Shown: positions 25,375 through 36,919, numbered from the stretch's first letter. The stretch: DNA of 64,000 bases from Gymnogyps californianus (GCF_018139145.2 NC_059471.1:215717494-215781493), one strand, 5' to 3'. Notes: generated by a model from the sequence alone, not told the origin. Numbers and translations are program-made.

Positions 25375-27047
25375 AAAGCCTTGGGGAAGGACAGATCTAA
25401 ATTTTGTGTTTTGGCGTACTTTTAAACAATTTTCCTCTTGATATTAGCTGTTTTGTGCTTGGGTTGTTACATCATAGGAATCCCGGACTTTAGGAAATGT
25501 GGAAGGAATGTGTAGTCTTTGTGTTGGCTGACTCAACAGTGAGACTGGCCATGGGACTCCTAAAACTCTATTTATCTGTTTTCAATAACATCATTAAAAA
25601 TAATGATGACCATTATGTGATTTACTTGGTCTCTTTCCCTTCATGTTAACACCTTCCTGAGGGCTAATGCACAAGATCTGGAAAGTTTGGTAATCACTTT
25701 TCAATTAAAGCAAATACCAACTAGAATTCTGCTGGTAAATCTTCTTCATGTCATAACAATTTTATGGTCTCCAGTGTCAAAGAAGTATGATAAGACAACT
25801 GCAGTGGTAAAACCACAGATCAGAAAATTGGCATAGCCGTCTTACCTAATGGGGCAAGGCTGGTGTATGCTGGATTAGACCAAACCTTCAGATATGTTCA
25901 GGACACAATGAAGAGTGGGAAGAGAAGGACTGGGGCATGTTGGGAGAGGAAGGTGCCCTTGGGTAGCTGCATTTCTCCTTTTCGGTAGTTCTCCCGTGCT
26001 GTCTGTTCAAGCGCTAACAGTCTCTAACACCTTCTTCCAGATAACGCACAACTTCTCCCACAACAGTGTTTACTGGAAGGCTCAGTCTGCAAAAGCACAT
26101 GATGTGATGGATTATGTCTCAGATCACTGTGTCATTGATAGGTGAGTACACTCACAGGGAGGACACAATGTGTTTGCAGAGGGAGTGTTCACCTTTTGTT
26201 CCTCTAACCCAGGCGCAAAGTCCCAGGCAAACTCTGAAGTGAAGAAATAAACTTAGCGCTCTCAGTAGAACCACAGAGAGTCTTCATGAGTTCCCTTTCC
26301 CCATTTCTGATGGTGCTGCAAGTGTCAGCATTCATTGTCTTGATTGCAACGTCTGAGAAATAAATCCATAAAGATCAGCCTATCATCTGGCATATTTTGG
26401 ATATGAGGAGCCTGTCCATTGATTTCTGGGGACTTTTTGGCTCCAGTTCTCTCCGTGTGGCTTGAGAAACAGTGTGGAATACCACCTATTGGGCATTTTT
26501 GGTCAAGTGTGGAAAGGGAGGTGGGGGGCAACAAATCAAAGGAAGAGGAAGAGAACACATCCATGTTGTAGTAATGCTCATTCTTCTGCTTGTGTCTTTG
26601 TTTTTAGTTGTATTTTACATGCACTTAAAAAATAGTTAGCTCAACAAGTGAGGCTTGGAAGAAAGATGCTAAGACCTCTCATAGACTGGGGGATGCTGGG
26701 ACAGTGGTTGGAAATGGGGAGGGTACTGAAGGGGACACGGCGGGAAGCCCACGCATTTACATCATGACTCTGGCACGTTTTCCAAGTGAAAACCAAAACC
26801 AGCTCAAACACTAAATAAAGAAAAACAAAAATAAAAACAAAAAAGGAAAATAAGGAGGAGATGAAAAAGAAGCAAAACACAGATTTTCTTTAAAATCCTG
26901 GGGATGGGGGAAAGAAGAGGGTGGAGAGAAAATGGAAATGCCTAAATGGGAGCCTGGGAAGGGTTAAGACACCAATCTCATGGCGCTTCCCATTTCCCCT
27001 AAGTGTTTCATTCTCAGTGTCTCTGAGGTGTTCAAGTTTTTCTTGAA

Positions 27048-27066
27048 AAATATATATATATATATT
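27048..27066. repeat. Short AT repeat in the 3' UTR
   Basis: A run of alternating A and T of about 18 bases lies within an A/T-rich part of the UTR. Poly(T) runs at about 27248-27265 and 27452-27467, which are poly(A) in the mRNA, lie close by. Confidence 0.75.
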
Positions 27067-27760
27067 ACAGATGAAAAACTCCGTACCAGCAAGAAGAAAT
27101 AAAATAATAACAATGGAACACAACCATAATAAAACAAAAACACAGCCCTGAAAACATCAAAAAGAAACAGGGTGAGTCTCAAATTTCCCCTGTGGTGTTC
27201 CTCTGACTTCAGTAACAGTGCAGGATTACACCGGTTCACTTTGATACTTTTTTTTTTTTTTTTTAAACAGCTTCTTCTTCCTTTCATGTGCGCGTGTCCA
27301 GGCAGTATAGCCCATCACTCATAACCACTTCCCTCCAAGCCAGCTATTTGTCCTTAGACTCCTACCATCCAGCTGTCAGTACAAGGCATGACAATAGGGT
27401 CCATATTAATCTTTTGTGGCACTTTGTTTGTCAAAACCTTTGGTTTCTTCCTTTTTTTTTTTTTTTAATTTTCCTTTTTTATGTACTTATAAAAAATATT
27501 GTGTTTGTGTTGTTGTTGTAACTTTCTTATCGCTGGCTCTGGTGAGACTTCCACCCCACTTTCACAGCCATAATCAATGGATCTGGAACATGCGCCAACA
27601 TTACTAAATGGATCAACAAAACCATGGCAGAACCAACCAAACCGAAATCATCCCCAATGCGCAGGCCTCTTAAAAATGCTGAGATGTCCATAAGGTGCAC
27701 GATGAGTCCATCAGCTCAGCAATCAAACAGAAAGCAAGCAAAATTAAAAAGGAAGGAACG

Positions 27761-27804
27761 CACACACGCACACAGATACACACACACACACGCACACGCA
27801 CAAA
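27761..27804. repeat. CA/TG dinucleotide microsatellite in the 3' UTR
   Basis: Imperfect (CA)n with CG and GATA interruptions on the plus strand. The PLXNA4 transcript would read it as UG repeats, the kind bound by TDP-43 and CELF-type proteins. Confidence 0.85.
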
Positions 27805-29769
27805 ATAATAATTATAATAAAGAGAGAAATGTCTGGGGTTTTAAAACCAAGACGTGTCCCTAAGTTTGCTGTTTCAATATGAATCTTGTGATATTCTCCC
27901 CACAGACACATCCAGTTTTGGACTGCTGTTCTTTAAATGGTTTTAGACAGACTTGCCTACATATGTATCTGCTTGGCTGAACAAAACCCGCTTGCTGACT
28001 GACTCCTGTTTGCACCACATCCCCCAGTAGACACACTCATGATCCGTTGCTTTGAAGAGGTTCTGGTTTGTTAGCAAGAGGCATGAATAAAACCAAATGC
28101 ACTCGTTCTGTAATCAATTTACACACCCTGTCTTTACCCCTTCCTCCCTCCAGGTGCAAAGTAGATCCAGGCTGTAGCTCTGAGGATGGTGTGAGATGGA
28201 TGTGGGCTGATTCTCTGTGGCATCAAGCCACTCCTCCATGTGCTAGTAAGCTCTGTTCTTTTCTGGTGAGATGAATGCAGACCCAGCTCTTGCCTCCATG
28301 GTGTACAAGATGCAAGGTTCTCCAGACCCTGAGGGTCTCCTAGTATGCTGAACCATGGTGTTATTCAGGCTGACAGGTGTATGAACAAAATAGCCAAACG
28401 CAGAAGACACGCAGGAACTCATTCCTCTTTGGTTGGCCATGAAACAGGTTGAGATGTTGCTCTGGAGGAGCTGAGCAGAGGATAGGACAGGGTAGTCACC
28501 CACAATTGTCCTGTGGTGACAGTGATCTCTGAAGGGGTAGGAAGTGCAAAGAGAGAGCAAATCATTCCCAGGTAGCAACTGTGCCTTCAGCAAGGCCTGT
28601 TGGTTCCAGAAATGGAGAAGAGGAAAGGCCAGGAGTTGGCACCAAAAGGTAGATGGGCTTACAGCGGTTCAGAGACCTCCAGAAGACATGCAGTTCAGCT
28701 GGGGGTATCTAGGTAGAAGAATATTTTGCAGTGTTTCATTTGGATTTCCTCCAAGATTTCCTTCTAAAATGTGTGGTGACACTTGCTCTCAGGAGTGGCT
28801 TTCAAGGAAGGTTTTACCATCAGTCCTATGCACCGCCTTGCTTCATGGCAAGCCCTTCAGTATCCTTCTGATATTCCACCATGAGAAAATAATAGCTTTG
28901 TTCCAGTTGAGGAAACAAAATGGAAAGAACTAACAGTTTTTAAAAAAATCCCTCTGGTTGGTTTTTGAGGCCAAGCTCCTTGCCTGGAACAAAATGAGAC
29001 TTGTGGCTCTTACTTTCCAAGCTGAGGTGGGAACGAGGGAGATGCTGTGCTGTCCATTGCCAGAAGGAACAGAACCACCACCGACGGGATGCCACTGAGC
29101 AGAGAGAGCATTTTTGTTGCAGTGCTACGACCAACAGGACACAATGGGAAAGACGGAGGGGGACACAGGTCTCCTTGAAAAATAAGAATAACCATATGAA
29201 ACACATGGGCAGGGGAGCATTGGTCTCCTCCTCCCCTCTTGACCCTGCCCCTGCCCCAAGAGAGCAGCTACACCGCTGTTTGCCCAGGCAGATAAAAGCC
29301 ACAATGGTCCCACTCTGGACGGAGCTGTGGCATTTTTCGGGGAGCCTTGGGGTTCCTCTCCCAGTGGGTCACTATCAAGAGATAGAGTTGCAATGGCTCT
29401 GCAGGAGAGGATCTTGATTTGCTCCTGCCCTCCAGGATCCCTGCAGGCAGGCTGCCTTCCCCTTGGGGAGACTTTTAGTAATACTGAGTTCATTTCCATG
29501 TCCACTCCAGAGGCTACAGCCCTTGGAGGGCAGTTAAAGCAGCATGACAGAAGTTACCTCCCAATTTCCCATCTGCAGAGTGATGATGTGATGTTGGGGG
29601 AGGGTTTGTGGGGTTTTTTTTTTGTGTGTAACAGTTTTTCTCTAGGGCAAAGGCAGAGGGGAAGCTGTGAAAAGGAGAGCTCCATCCGAATGTCTTGATG
29701 TCCCCAGAGCCAAGATTCCTCTGCAGTCTTTTCTTTTAACCCCTGGGGCTTTGTCACTCTGTCCATAGA

Positions 29770-29810
29770 TTTTGAAAGAGAAAGAAATGAGAGAGAGAGA
29801 GAGAGAGGAG
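29770..29810. repeat. GA/CT repeat at the start of the 3' UTR
   Basis: The plus strand has (GA)n flanked by GAAA units. In the transcript it is a CU-rich tract about 120-160 bases after the stop codon, suited to polypyrimidine-tract-binding proteins. Confidence 0.8.
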
Positions 29811-29927
29811 CGCTGTTCAGGTGACTCTGCTTACAGCCGATCAAAACTTGCACTTGGTAAAGATGATGATCTTGAGTGAGGCACGACTTGGTTTATCCCT
29901 CCCAGGGTGTCCCTGGCAGGACAGTTC

Positions 29928-30023
29928 TCAGCTGTCTATGCTCATGAGGGTTATGACTTGTTCAAGTTTGTAGGCAAGTTTCTGTTTCCCAGCCTGGTCA
30001 TCTTGATCAAGGGCTCCGAGAAT
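29928..30023 (-). CDS. PLXNA4: PLXNA4 terminal coding exon with stop codon
   Basis: The exon encodes 31 residues and TGA: ILGALDQDDQAGKQ then KLAYKLEQVITLMSIDS. This is the C-terminal amphipathic tail of the GAP domain in A plexins. B plexins end in a PDZ-binding motif instead, and none is seen here. As I recall the human A4 ending (ILGPLDHDDQCGKQK... LMSLDS), four positions differ. The acceptor is CCTTTTCCAG. The stop codon occupies 29928-29930 and the 3' UTR follows directly. Confidence 0.94.
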   Translation of the reverse strand: MLGALDQDDQAGKQKLAYKLEQVITLMSIDS

Positions 30024-30773
30024 CTGGAAAAGGAGAGAGAAAGAAATGATAGAGATTTTATTTTTTTTGACCAAAGGGACTGAGTTCAGCACCTTATAGC
30101 AGTAGATGAGGGTTAGCTTTCTCTAAGGTAGGTCCCAGGCTTAGCTTAGATCATGCAAAGCAGATCAGTCAACCAGCAGGGAAGTAGGCAGGCAGTTTGG
30201 GGTTGACCTGACTATATGCAGACCTCTAGATTGCAGCCAATCAAATGGATTCTTATCTTGGAGATCAGTTATTTGATAGCTTTATTCATCACCTTGCCAT
30301 GCCACTTGAGATGCCCTAAGGGGTCTCACCCGGTCTTCAACACATAGAACCATGCTGGTCACCTTTAAGTCCTGTGTCATGCTTGCTGGACCATTCTTGG
30401 GTGCTTTAGGGTATCTGAAATGGCACTGGGCACATATGCTTAAACAACTTTTGGCCACACGTAATGCAGATCTTATGTGGCGCTTCTCTGTAGTCAGCTA
30501 ACATCTGACCATCAACTACTGCAAGCCGCTAAATCTGATGATTGACCAATAATAGGAGACAAAAATAACAGGGATCCAGATGGAAGAGTACTGGGGAGAC
30601 CAATAATCCCAGACCTTCCCTTTCCACACCCCAGGCCTTGCTTTTCATTCCTTAAATCCATCATCCCCCTAGCCAGGATGAAGATAAGTATCTGTGACAC
30701 ATGCTGCGCCCTGGGAATGGGTGGGCTGTCCCATGGTCCTGCAGAACTGCTCTTCCTCCTCCAAGGTGCTTAC
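30024..30773 (-). other. Last PLXNA4 intron (750 bp)
   Basis: GT-AG intron between the penultimate and terminal exons. No repeat or ORF of note. Confidence 0.9.
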
Positions 30774-30924
30774 CTCCTCGCTGTACTTGCCAACGTAGGA
30801 GTATATCTCTGAGAGCGCACTCATAGTGTTGAACTCGTTCATATGCATGCGAGACTGCTCGGCCAAGTATGCGTTCATGTCCTGGTCACTGATTGCTGGC
30901 ATTTTGGCGATGTCTGAATAGTAC
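30774..30924 (-). CDS. PLXNA4: PLXNA4 penultimate coding exon
   Basis: The exon starts with G (finishing Arg) and encodes 50 codons: [40 protein letters not shown] and [10 protein letters not shown]. The motif [18 protein letters not shown] is common to A plexins, while [16 protein letters not shown] followed by YVGKYSEE is A4-like. The acceptor CTCTCTCAG lies only 133 bp from the 3' boundary of a solo LTR in the same orientation. The donor is GAG|GTAAGC. If the transcript is not spliced at this donor, reading continues into the intron for a few residues before a stop. Confidence 0.95.
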
Positions 30925-31188
30925 CTGAGAGAGAGAAATACAGGTGTTTCTTGAGGGGAGAGAGTAGGGAGTCAAGAGATGAAAGCCATCAACAATAAGG
31001 AGAAAGAGCACACTTAGTACTCTCGGGCTCTTCTGGTGCCTCAATGATATACCTGGTTGTCGTGGTTTAACCCCAGCCAGCAACTAAGCACCACACAGTC
31101 GCTCCCTCACTCCCCGCCCGGGCTTCCAGTGGGATGGGGAGGAGAATCGGGGAAAAAAGGTAAAACTCGTGGGTTGAGATAAGAACAA

Positions 31189-31194
31189 TTTAAT
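31189..31194 (-). terminator. LTR poly(A) signal
   Basis: ATTAAA precedes the U5-like stretch TCTCAACCCACGAGTTTTAC. In the sense orientation it could in principle end PLXNA4 transcripts before the last two exons. Confidence 0.5.
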
Positions 31195-31199
31195 AACTA

Positions 31200-31312
31200 A
31201 AGTGAAATATAATACTAACAGTAATAATAATGAAATATAATAGTAATAATTGTAATGAAAAGGAATATAACAAAAAAAAAAGAGGGAAAAAAAGAAAAAA
31301 AAGAAAAAAAAA
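31200..31312. repeat. AT-rich and A-rich simple sequence inside the LTR
   Basis: Degenerate TAATAATAA/GAAATATAA units are followed by a roughly 45-base A-run with occasional G. On the PLXNA4 strand the A-run is a long pyrimidine tract followed by AG dinucleotides. Other copies of this LTR, as I remember them, have unrelated sequence here, so this may be a local expansion or replacement. Confidence 0.6.
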
Positions 31313-31395
31313 CAGTGATGCACAATGCAATTGCTCACCACCCGCTGACCGATGCCTGAGCAGCGATCCGCCCCTCCTGGCCAACTCCTCCCCAT

Positions 31396-31402
31396 CTATA
31401 TA
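31396..31402 (-). promoter_or_regulatory. LTR TATA box
   Basis: TATATAG follows the U3 sequence TATTCCATACCATGGAACGT, which is conserved in this LTR type as I remember it. It is oriented towards the downstream PLXNA4 exon. Confidence 0.6.
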
Positions 31403-34400
31403 CTGGGCATGACGTTCCATGGTATGGAATACCCCTTTGGCTAGTTCGGGTCAGCTGCCCTGGCCGTGCTCCCTCCCAGCCCCTTGCACACCTGCTTGCT
31501 GGCAGAGCATGGGAAACTGAAAAATCCTTAACTTAGGATAAGCGCTACTTAGCAACAACTAAAACATCAGCGTGTTATCAACAGTATTCTCACACTAAGT
31601 TCAAAACACAGCACTGTACCAGCTACTAAGAAGAAAATTAACTCTATCCTAGCCAAAACCAGGACACTACTCATGCTCTTCTTTTACAGCAAGGGAGATA
31701 TTTACCCAAAGTGGAAATTACTGAAGCACTATTCCTGAATACCAGACGTGTGTTGTATTCACTCAACCCTATTCTGAGACTGAAGTCCCAAAGAACATCC
31801 TGTAAACTTTCTCCATGCCATCAAAGAAGTAGTCAGTACCTATTGATGCTGGATTCCTTTGTCAGGCCTTCAAGGGCTTTGAGCGCTGCCTCTAGTCCCA
31901 CAGAGAAGTCCCACTGATCTCACTGCCCACTGAGAGCTCAGGATTTCACTGCCATAGACAAAAAACCACCTTGCGTGCTTGCTTGCACCATTCACACTAG
32001 TACATCTGCATCCATTACTAACATCACCCACCTCCTCCGCTGAATCCAGTCTATTTCAGCAACTTCTGTGCTGCTCAACATCTCCCTTTTGCCCCAAATT
32101 TTAAGCTGGCCTGATGTCAGTTTGTGGCAACAGGCTTCAGCACTCCCATCCCCACTCTGACTGGGGAAAATCTGCTTTCCTTAGGAGTCAATGTCATTCC
32201 CCTTGAACTCAAGAGGACTGGGGCTTTATCCATAGGATACGGATCCCCTAGAACCATTGCCCATCAGGCTGCATCAGCAGAGCAATGTCTCTTTAAGGAA
32301 GTTGCTGTTTTCGATGTCCTTCGTCCCCTGGCTAAGGCAGGTCTTGGAGGACAAGGTTTGCAGAAGGTAATCAGTCACTGTCACTCGCAGCTGTGCTCTG
32401 CTGTCAACTGGTTAATTAGCTGCCATCATTTACATTTTTAATTTCTGCAATTTGACATTTTGTGCACAAGGAAAAAAAAAAAAAGAAAAAAAGCCCATAG
32501 CTGCAGCAATCCACAATTTTATAATTAGGAAGCAGAGGGGACGGGGAGCCAAAAGAGCTGACAGGTGTCCTGTAAACAGCATTGAGACACCTGCTGAGAT
32601 GGAGGCTGTTTTCCACTGCAGAGAAATTGGACACTGAAGTGCTGTATGATGAGGATTCTTCAGACAGACAAGTGGGGAAAATACTCTCTATGACAGAGTG
32701 GGACAAGCAGCTGCCGAAGTCTCCTATGAAAGAGCACAGTGCAAGAGCACTGGGAGGAAATCCCTCCACACCAAAAGGCTCCAGTTTTGCTCAGTCTGGT
32801 TTTGTGCCCTGCACTGCCATCCTGATTTATTGCAATGGGTTGGTCTCAGTTGCTATCCTGGTTTTGCAGGGAAGGCTTGATGTAACCCTTCGGAGAGAAA
32901 GGCATAGGAGGCAGAGGTCCTTCTCCCAGCTCCATGCATAGTCTTCTAGCCTGACTGCTTCCAGAGCTAGACTCTGGCTTATCATAAAAACTCATGCAAA
33001 CTTCATTAACTTTACTGCAACTTCCAGTCTGCACAACAACATTATTCTCCCTGGCGTCCTAGCATCTTGTCTTCTGGTCTCAGGACCAGCCAAAAATCCT
33101 AGTCTAACTCAGTCCCATGGTCTAAATATTGCCCACTCCCAGTACTCCAGTGAGGAGTGGTCTGGGCTTAATTTTGCTTTACAATCTGCCTAACCCTCAA
33201 TCCCCAAGTGGACCTGAACAGTTGTCTATGAGTAAAGCAGGCATCTAGAAATCCCGTGAGAACCTGTCCTGCAGAACTACCTCCGGGAGAAGATGATGAG
33301 CAAGATGTGTAAATATTTCTCGACCTTTGCCACTCCCAGAAAAACCCAAACAGGTCTCAGCATCAGCAACTGGACAAAATCAGACCTGTGCTACATGGAT
33401 GTCTGACAAGAGAAAGCGTCAGGAACCGGTGGCATCCATGACAGTGCTATTGCAGGCTCCTCAGAGCCAAAGAACATTGCTGAGAAACAAGGAGTCTTAC
33501 GGCCAAAAAGCAAGGTGTGCCTTGGCACCCAAAGAAAACTACATCCATGTGCAACCAGCACAGTTCGTAGACTTGTGGGGAAAAACAGCCTGCACTGCAG
33601 TGAAATGCATTGATTTATGGTGCCTAAGAAGAGCCCGTGGAGAAGAGCCCAGCTCCTCATGAATATTGCATAGGCACCCTCCTGCTGGGCAAAATGAAAA
33701 GTGAAGGGGATTACATCACAGCAAAAATAAATGAGGTCTGTGGGGGAAAGCAGAGGTACTGTGTTGTATTTGCCGGTCTGGCTCTGATCACCAGTTGAAA
33801 TGCTCCTTTTCCTCTCTGGTTCAGCTAGTCATCAAATGGTGGCAGGATAGTGGGTGTAGGGATAGGGTGCTTCCAAAAAGTGAAACACAGACACACGTAT
33901 CGTCTGCTTCTCCAGTTTTGTCCTCTCTCCCTTTCACCTGGTAGCAATGCTCTCCTGAGTCTGTGACTCACAAGGGTCTGAAAGCTCCCCAGTCCCTTTC
34001 CAGCCCTGCAGAGATATTCTCCCAGCAGCATAACACTCCCATGACTCATCTGAACAATGAAAAGCAATACGCAATGCTCCCTGGAGCGAAGGACAGGATG
34101 CAAGAATCTGAGTTTCAGGGCTTGGAGGCCTCTCCAGCCATGACGGACTCTCAAGCTGTGATCTCAATGTTCTGGGTTCACGGGCCATTACCCACCACCA
34201 TACCAAAGTGTCCTGGTCTCCCCCAGACTCAATTCCCTGGCCATCACACACCTGAGCCGTCATTTCCCATTAAGACTGCAAACCAAGATATTGTGGAAGT
34301 GTGTTTCGCAGGAAAAATAAAAGAAAAAGAAGGGGAAAAAAAGCAGGTACCAATAATCAAACCTAGCTGCTAGTTCAGGGAGAAGACATATAATATCCTT

Positions 34401-35834
34401 CCATCAGAACTCTGCCATGGCCGAATGACTTTATTTATACAGAAGTGTTTCTAATGAAGCCATCATTGCGCTATCTAAAGAAATGATTAATGTGTATACT
34501 AAAGCATCCTAGCAGGGAGATGACAATATCCCTGCTGAGTCTTTATTTACCTTCTATTTGAGCCCAGATCCTCAGAGGTACTTAGGGCCTCTCTGCCATT
34601 TGCATACCCCTAATGTCTTCAAAACCACTGTGAAGCTGTCGCCAAACCCCAGAGGTCCTTACATTTTCACTGCTGGCATTTGCAAGGCTGCCTGCGTGCC
34701 GCTTCCCTTCGCCCCTGCAGCTGACAGCTCTCCCTTTTACACCACAGCTGAACTGTGAGGCAATGGAGGGGGAGCGAGATGCTCTTTCACCACACTGCTC
34801 CGGTGAGCACCCCTACGCTGAGGGCCACCAGATCTCACCTGAGACATGGACAGATCATTGACTCACACTTCCACACCCCCAGAGGCTGCATTAGCCAGCA
34901 GGAGGTTGGGAACGCAGGACTAAGCTAGATTCCCTCTGAATGAGACAGAAAGGTAGCAAAGCAGCAAATCTAGCTTAGCCTGCCTCCAATGGTTCAAGAC
35001 TGTGAGTCCAAAGTAGGAAACGGTGACTACATGGTCAGATGTGCACCACTCGCTGGCCTGGTGCTGCAGATTTGCTGCTTCTTCCGTACTCCAGTTTTGG
35101 CTATCTCCAGTGGATCCTTTCCCAGCTGTTTCCAGAAGATCCTTAGATGCATATCAAAAGATCTTGCTTTATGTGCTTGAGTTTCCCCTGAATCACAAGA
35201 GGAGCCTGAGTTCTTACCTCAAGGCTGTTCATTCTCTGATGTGGCAGGAAATATGTTCATTAGACTTCAGAAGCAATAAAACCCCCAAGAAATTTGGGTA
35301 AATCCATCACTCAGGCACATCAGCAACTCAGATGGAGGATGTGAGGATTTCTAGACCATAGGATGTGACTTCATAGGTATCATTAGCACCGCAGCTCACC
35401 CCAGCCTGGCTTGAACAGGAGAGCCCATGAGACCATCCACTGCCACTGTTGTGTGGGGAAGGATTTTGGATGCACCAGTATATAGTAGTGCTCCTTCTTA
35501 TTCTCAAGAAATAATTGTTCTTGTTCCTTTCACATCCTCCTCTTTCCCTGGATTGTCTTTGTTCTGTTTTGTTTTGCTTTGCTTTCCTAAGGAAAGCAAT
35601 ACAACAGTGACCTGGGAATACATCTTGCCCTCTGTTTAGCCAGGAGTAAATGCTCTTGCCTTCGGTACCAACCAGGAAAGGCTCCTCAATGGAGTTGTTT
35701 CACAAGAATGACTGTGCTTGCTGCCACTCAGTAACTCATTAACTCATCAAAAGAGAAAAGAAGAGCCGTATTGCCAGTGCTTCCTCTCCAGTCTGAATTT
35801 TTCCAGCACGGCCATGGTTTAGGCAGCTTAGCAT

Positions 35835-36010
35835 CGAGCTAATTGCCTTCCAAAAGATCTTTTTGTCATGGCTGTTGTGCCGTCGCTGGGTTGGGACTGC
35901 ACTCATTAATAATCATTTTAGCATATGAAAAGCTTGTAACGAATCCATGTGCTGCAGACGGCAGACGCAATTACAGCAATAACATAATTAGGGTTATGCA
36001 ATAGCCGGCT
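35835..36010. promoter_or_regulatory. Candidate conserved non-coding element in intron
   Basis: The segment contains CTAATTGCC, CATTAATAATCATTTTAGCA, GCAATTACAGCAATAACATA and ATTAGGG: several homeodomain/POU-like cores packed in 175 bases, with CpGs retained (CGTCGC, GACGGCAGACGC). CpG retention outside islands suggests selection, but this is inference. Confidence 0.3.
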
Positions 36011-36919
36011 GTATCCAGACCACTGAAGAAGGAAGAGATGCATGAAAGGGATATGGGGGACTGTTATAGCAGAGAAGGGCTGAAGGAAAGCTTGGGAACA
36101 ACCTAGCGGCGAGCTCTTTCATGGGATGAAGTGAAGCAATGCAAGGACATGCTGTCAAGTTCTTCTGGTGACACGGCATGGCAGTTTCAGTTTCCTGGGA
36201 GGCATCTGAGCTGCAAAGTTTGCGTTTGTGCTGATTCAGCTACAGGCAAGACTCCGTTAGCCCAGACTGATCCTGTTTCAGAGAGAGGTTCAAGGCCAGG
36301 CTGTTGGGCACTAGTTGGACTTTGGCAGTAATAACATGACAGCTAAGCAAAAGGTACCAGCCCCAAAGTTAGATGAAGACCTGTCAGTTCTTCTAGAGAT
36401 TCACCTTGAAGAGCTTGAGGGAACAATTCTGTCTGTGTATGCATCCCCTAGCTAGGGCAATGATTTTATTTTGCATGTGCATGGCTTTTCCTGCTGCTTT
36501 TCATCTCAGAACAAACGGTAGAGAATGGGTGGGCAGCACTGCTGAAGAGTGAATCAGTGCACAGGTAGTTCCTCTGGGAGAAGAAACCATCCAGCATCGT
36601 CTCAGTGCAGAGAATGTGTGGCTCTGAGGCTGTACCCTCTGAGCATAGACACATTTTCATCTTGCCGGCTGAAAACGGCACTATGTAAGAACAGCATGTT
36701 ACTGCGATGAGAAAACATCAGGAGTTTTTTGGAGACTAAATGTGAAGAAAGACAAGCAAACAGTCTTTAGATACACCAAAAGCTGCAGCAGAAAGGCAGG
36801 GAATGAGCTGTATCCCCTGCCCCTGGGGATGCAATGAGATGGCATGAGCTTTAATTACAGCCAGGGAGATGTTGGCTGGCCATCAGACAAAACACTCTGA
36901 TGGGAAGGACAGGGAAACG

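Larger units (their letters stand above)
22870..29927 (-). other. PLXNA4: PLXNA4 3' UTR, about 7 kb
   Basis: No splice signal or other gene is evident between the stop codon and a cluster of three AATAAA hexamers at 22910-22879 on the minus strand. I infer one long terminal exon. From family knowledge, mammalian PLXNA4 mRNAs also have a very long 3' UTR, which fits. The region holds A- and U-rich tracts, a UG repeat (27761-27804), a CU repeat (29770-29810), a Pumilio-type motif near the end and a hairpin at 25316-25374. ORFs inside it on either strand are short and look random. The exact cleavage site cannot be read from the sequence, and shorter isoforms are possible. Confidence 0.6.
31058..31666 (-). 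mobile_element. Solo LTR of an avian endogenous retrovirus
   Basis: The 609-base element begins TGTCCTGGTTTTGGCTAGGA on the minus strand and ends GGGGTTAAACCACGACA, with terminal TG...CA. I recognise this as a common LTR type of neoavian genomes. On the minus strand it has a TATA box (TATATAG, 31402-31396) and a poly(A) signal (ATTAAA, 31194-31189), which fix the orientation and place U3, R and U5. No internal retroviral region or second LTR is present, so it is a solo LTR left by recombination. Between the poly(A) signal and the TATA box lies an AT-rich, simple-sequence segment (about 31200-31312). I see no clear target-site duplication. It lies in the intron before the penultimate PLXNA4 exon, in the same orientation as the gene. 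Confidence 0.85.

Noticed and set aside
31084..31420. Hydrophobic Phe/Leu-rich minus-strand frames within the LTR
   Set aside because: They translate the T-rich tract of the LTR; not a membrane protein gene.
31058..31666. Target-site duplication flanking the LTR
   Set aside because: The flanks (CCTGGT before, CTACTC after) do not match, so I do not claim a duplication or use it to assign the ERV class.
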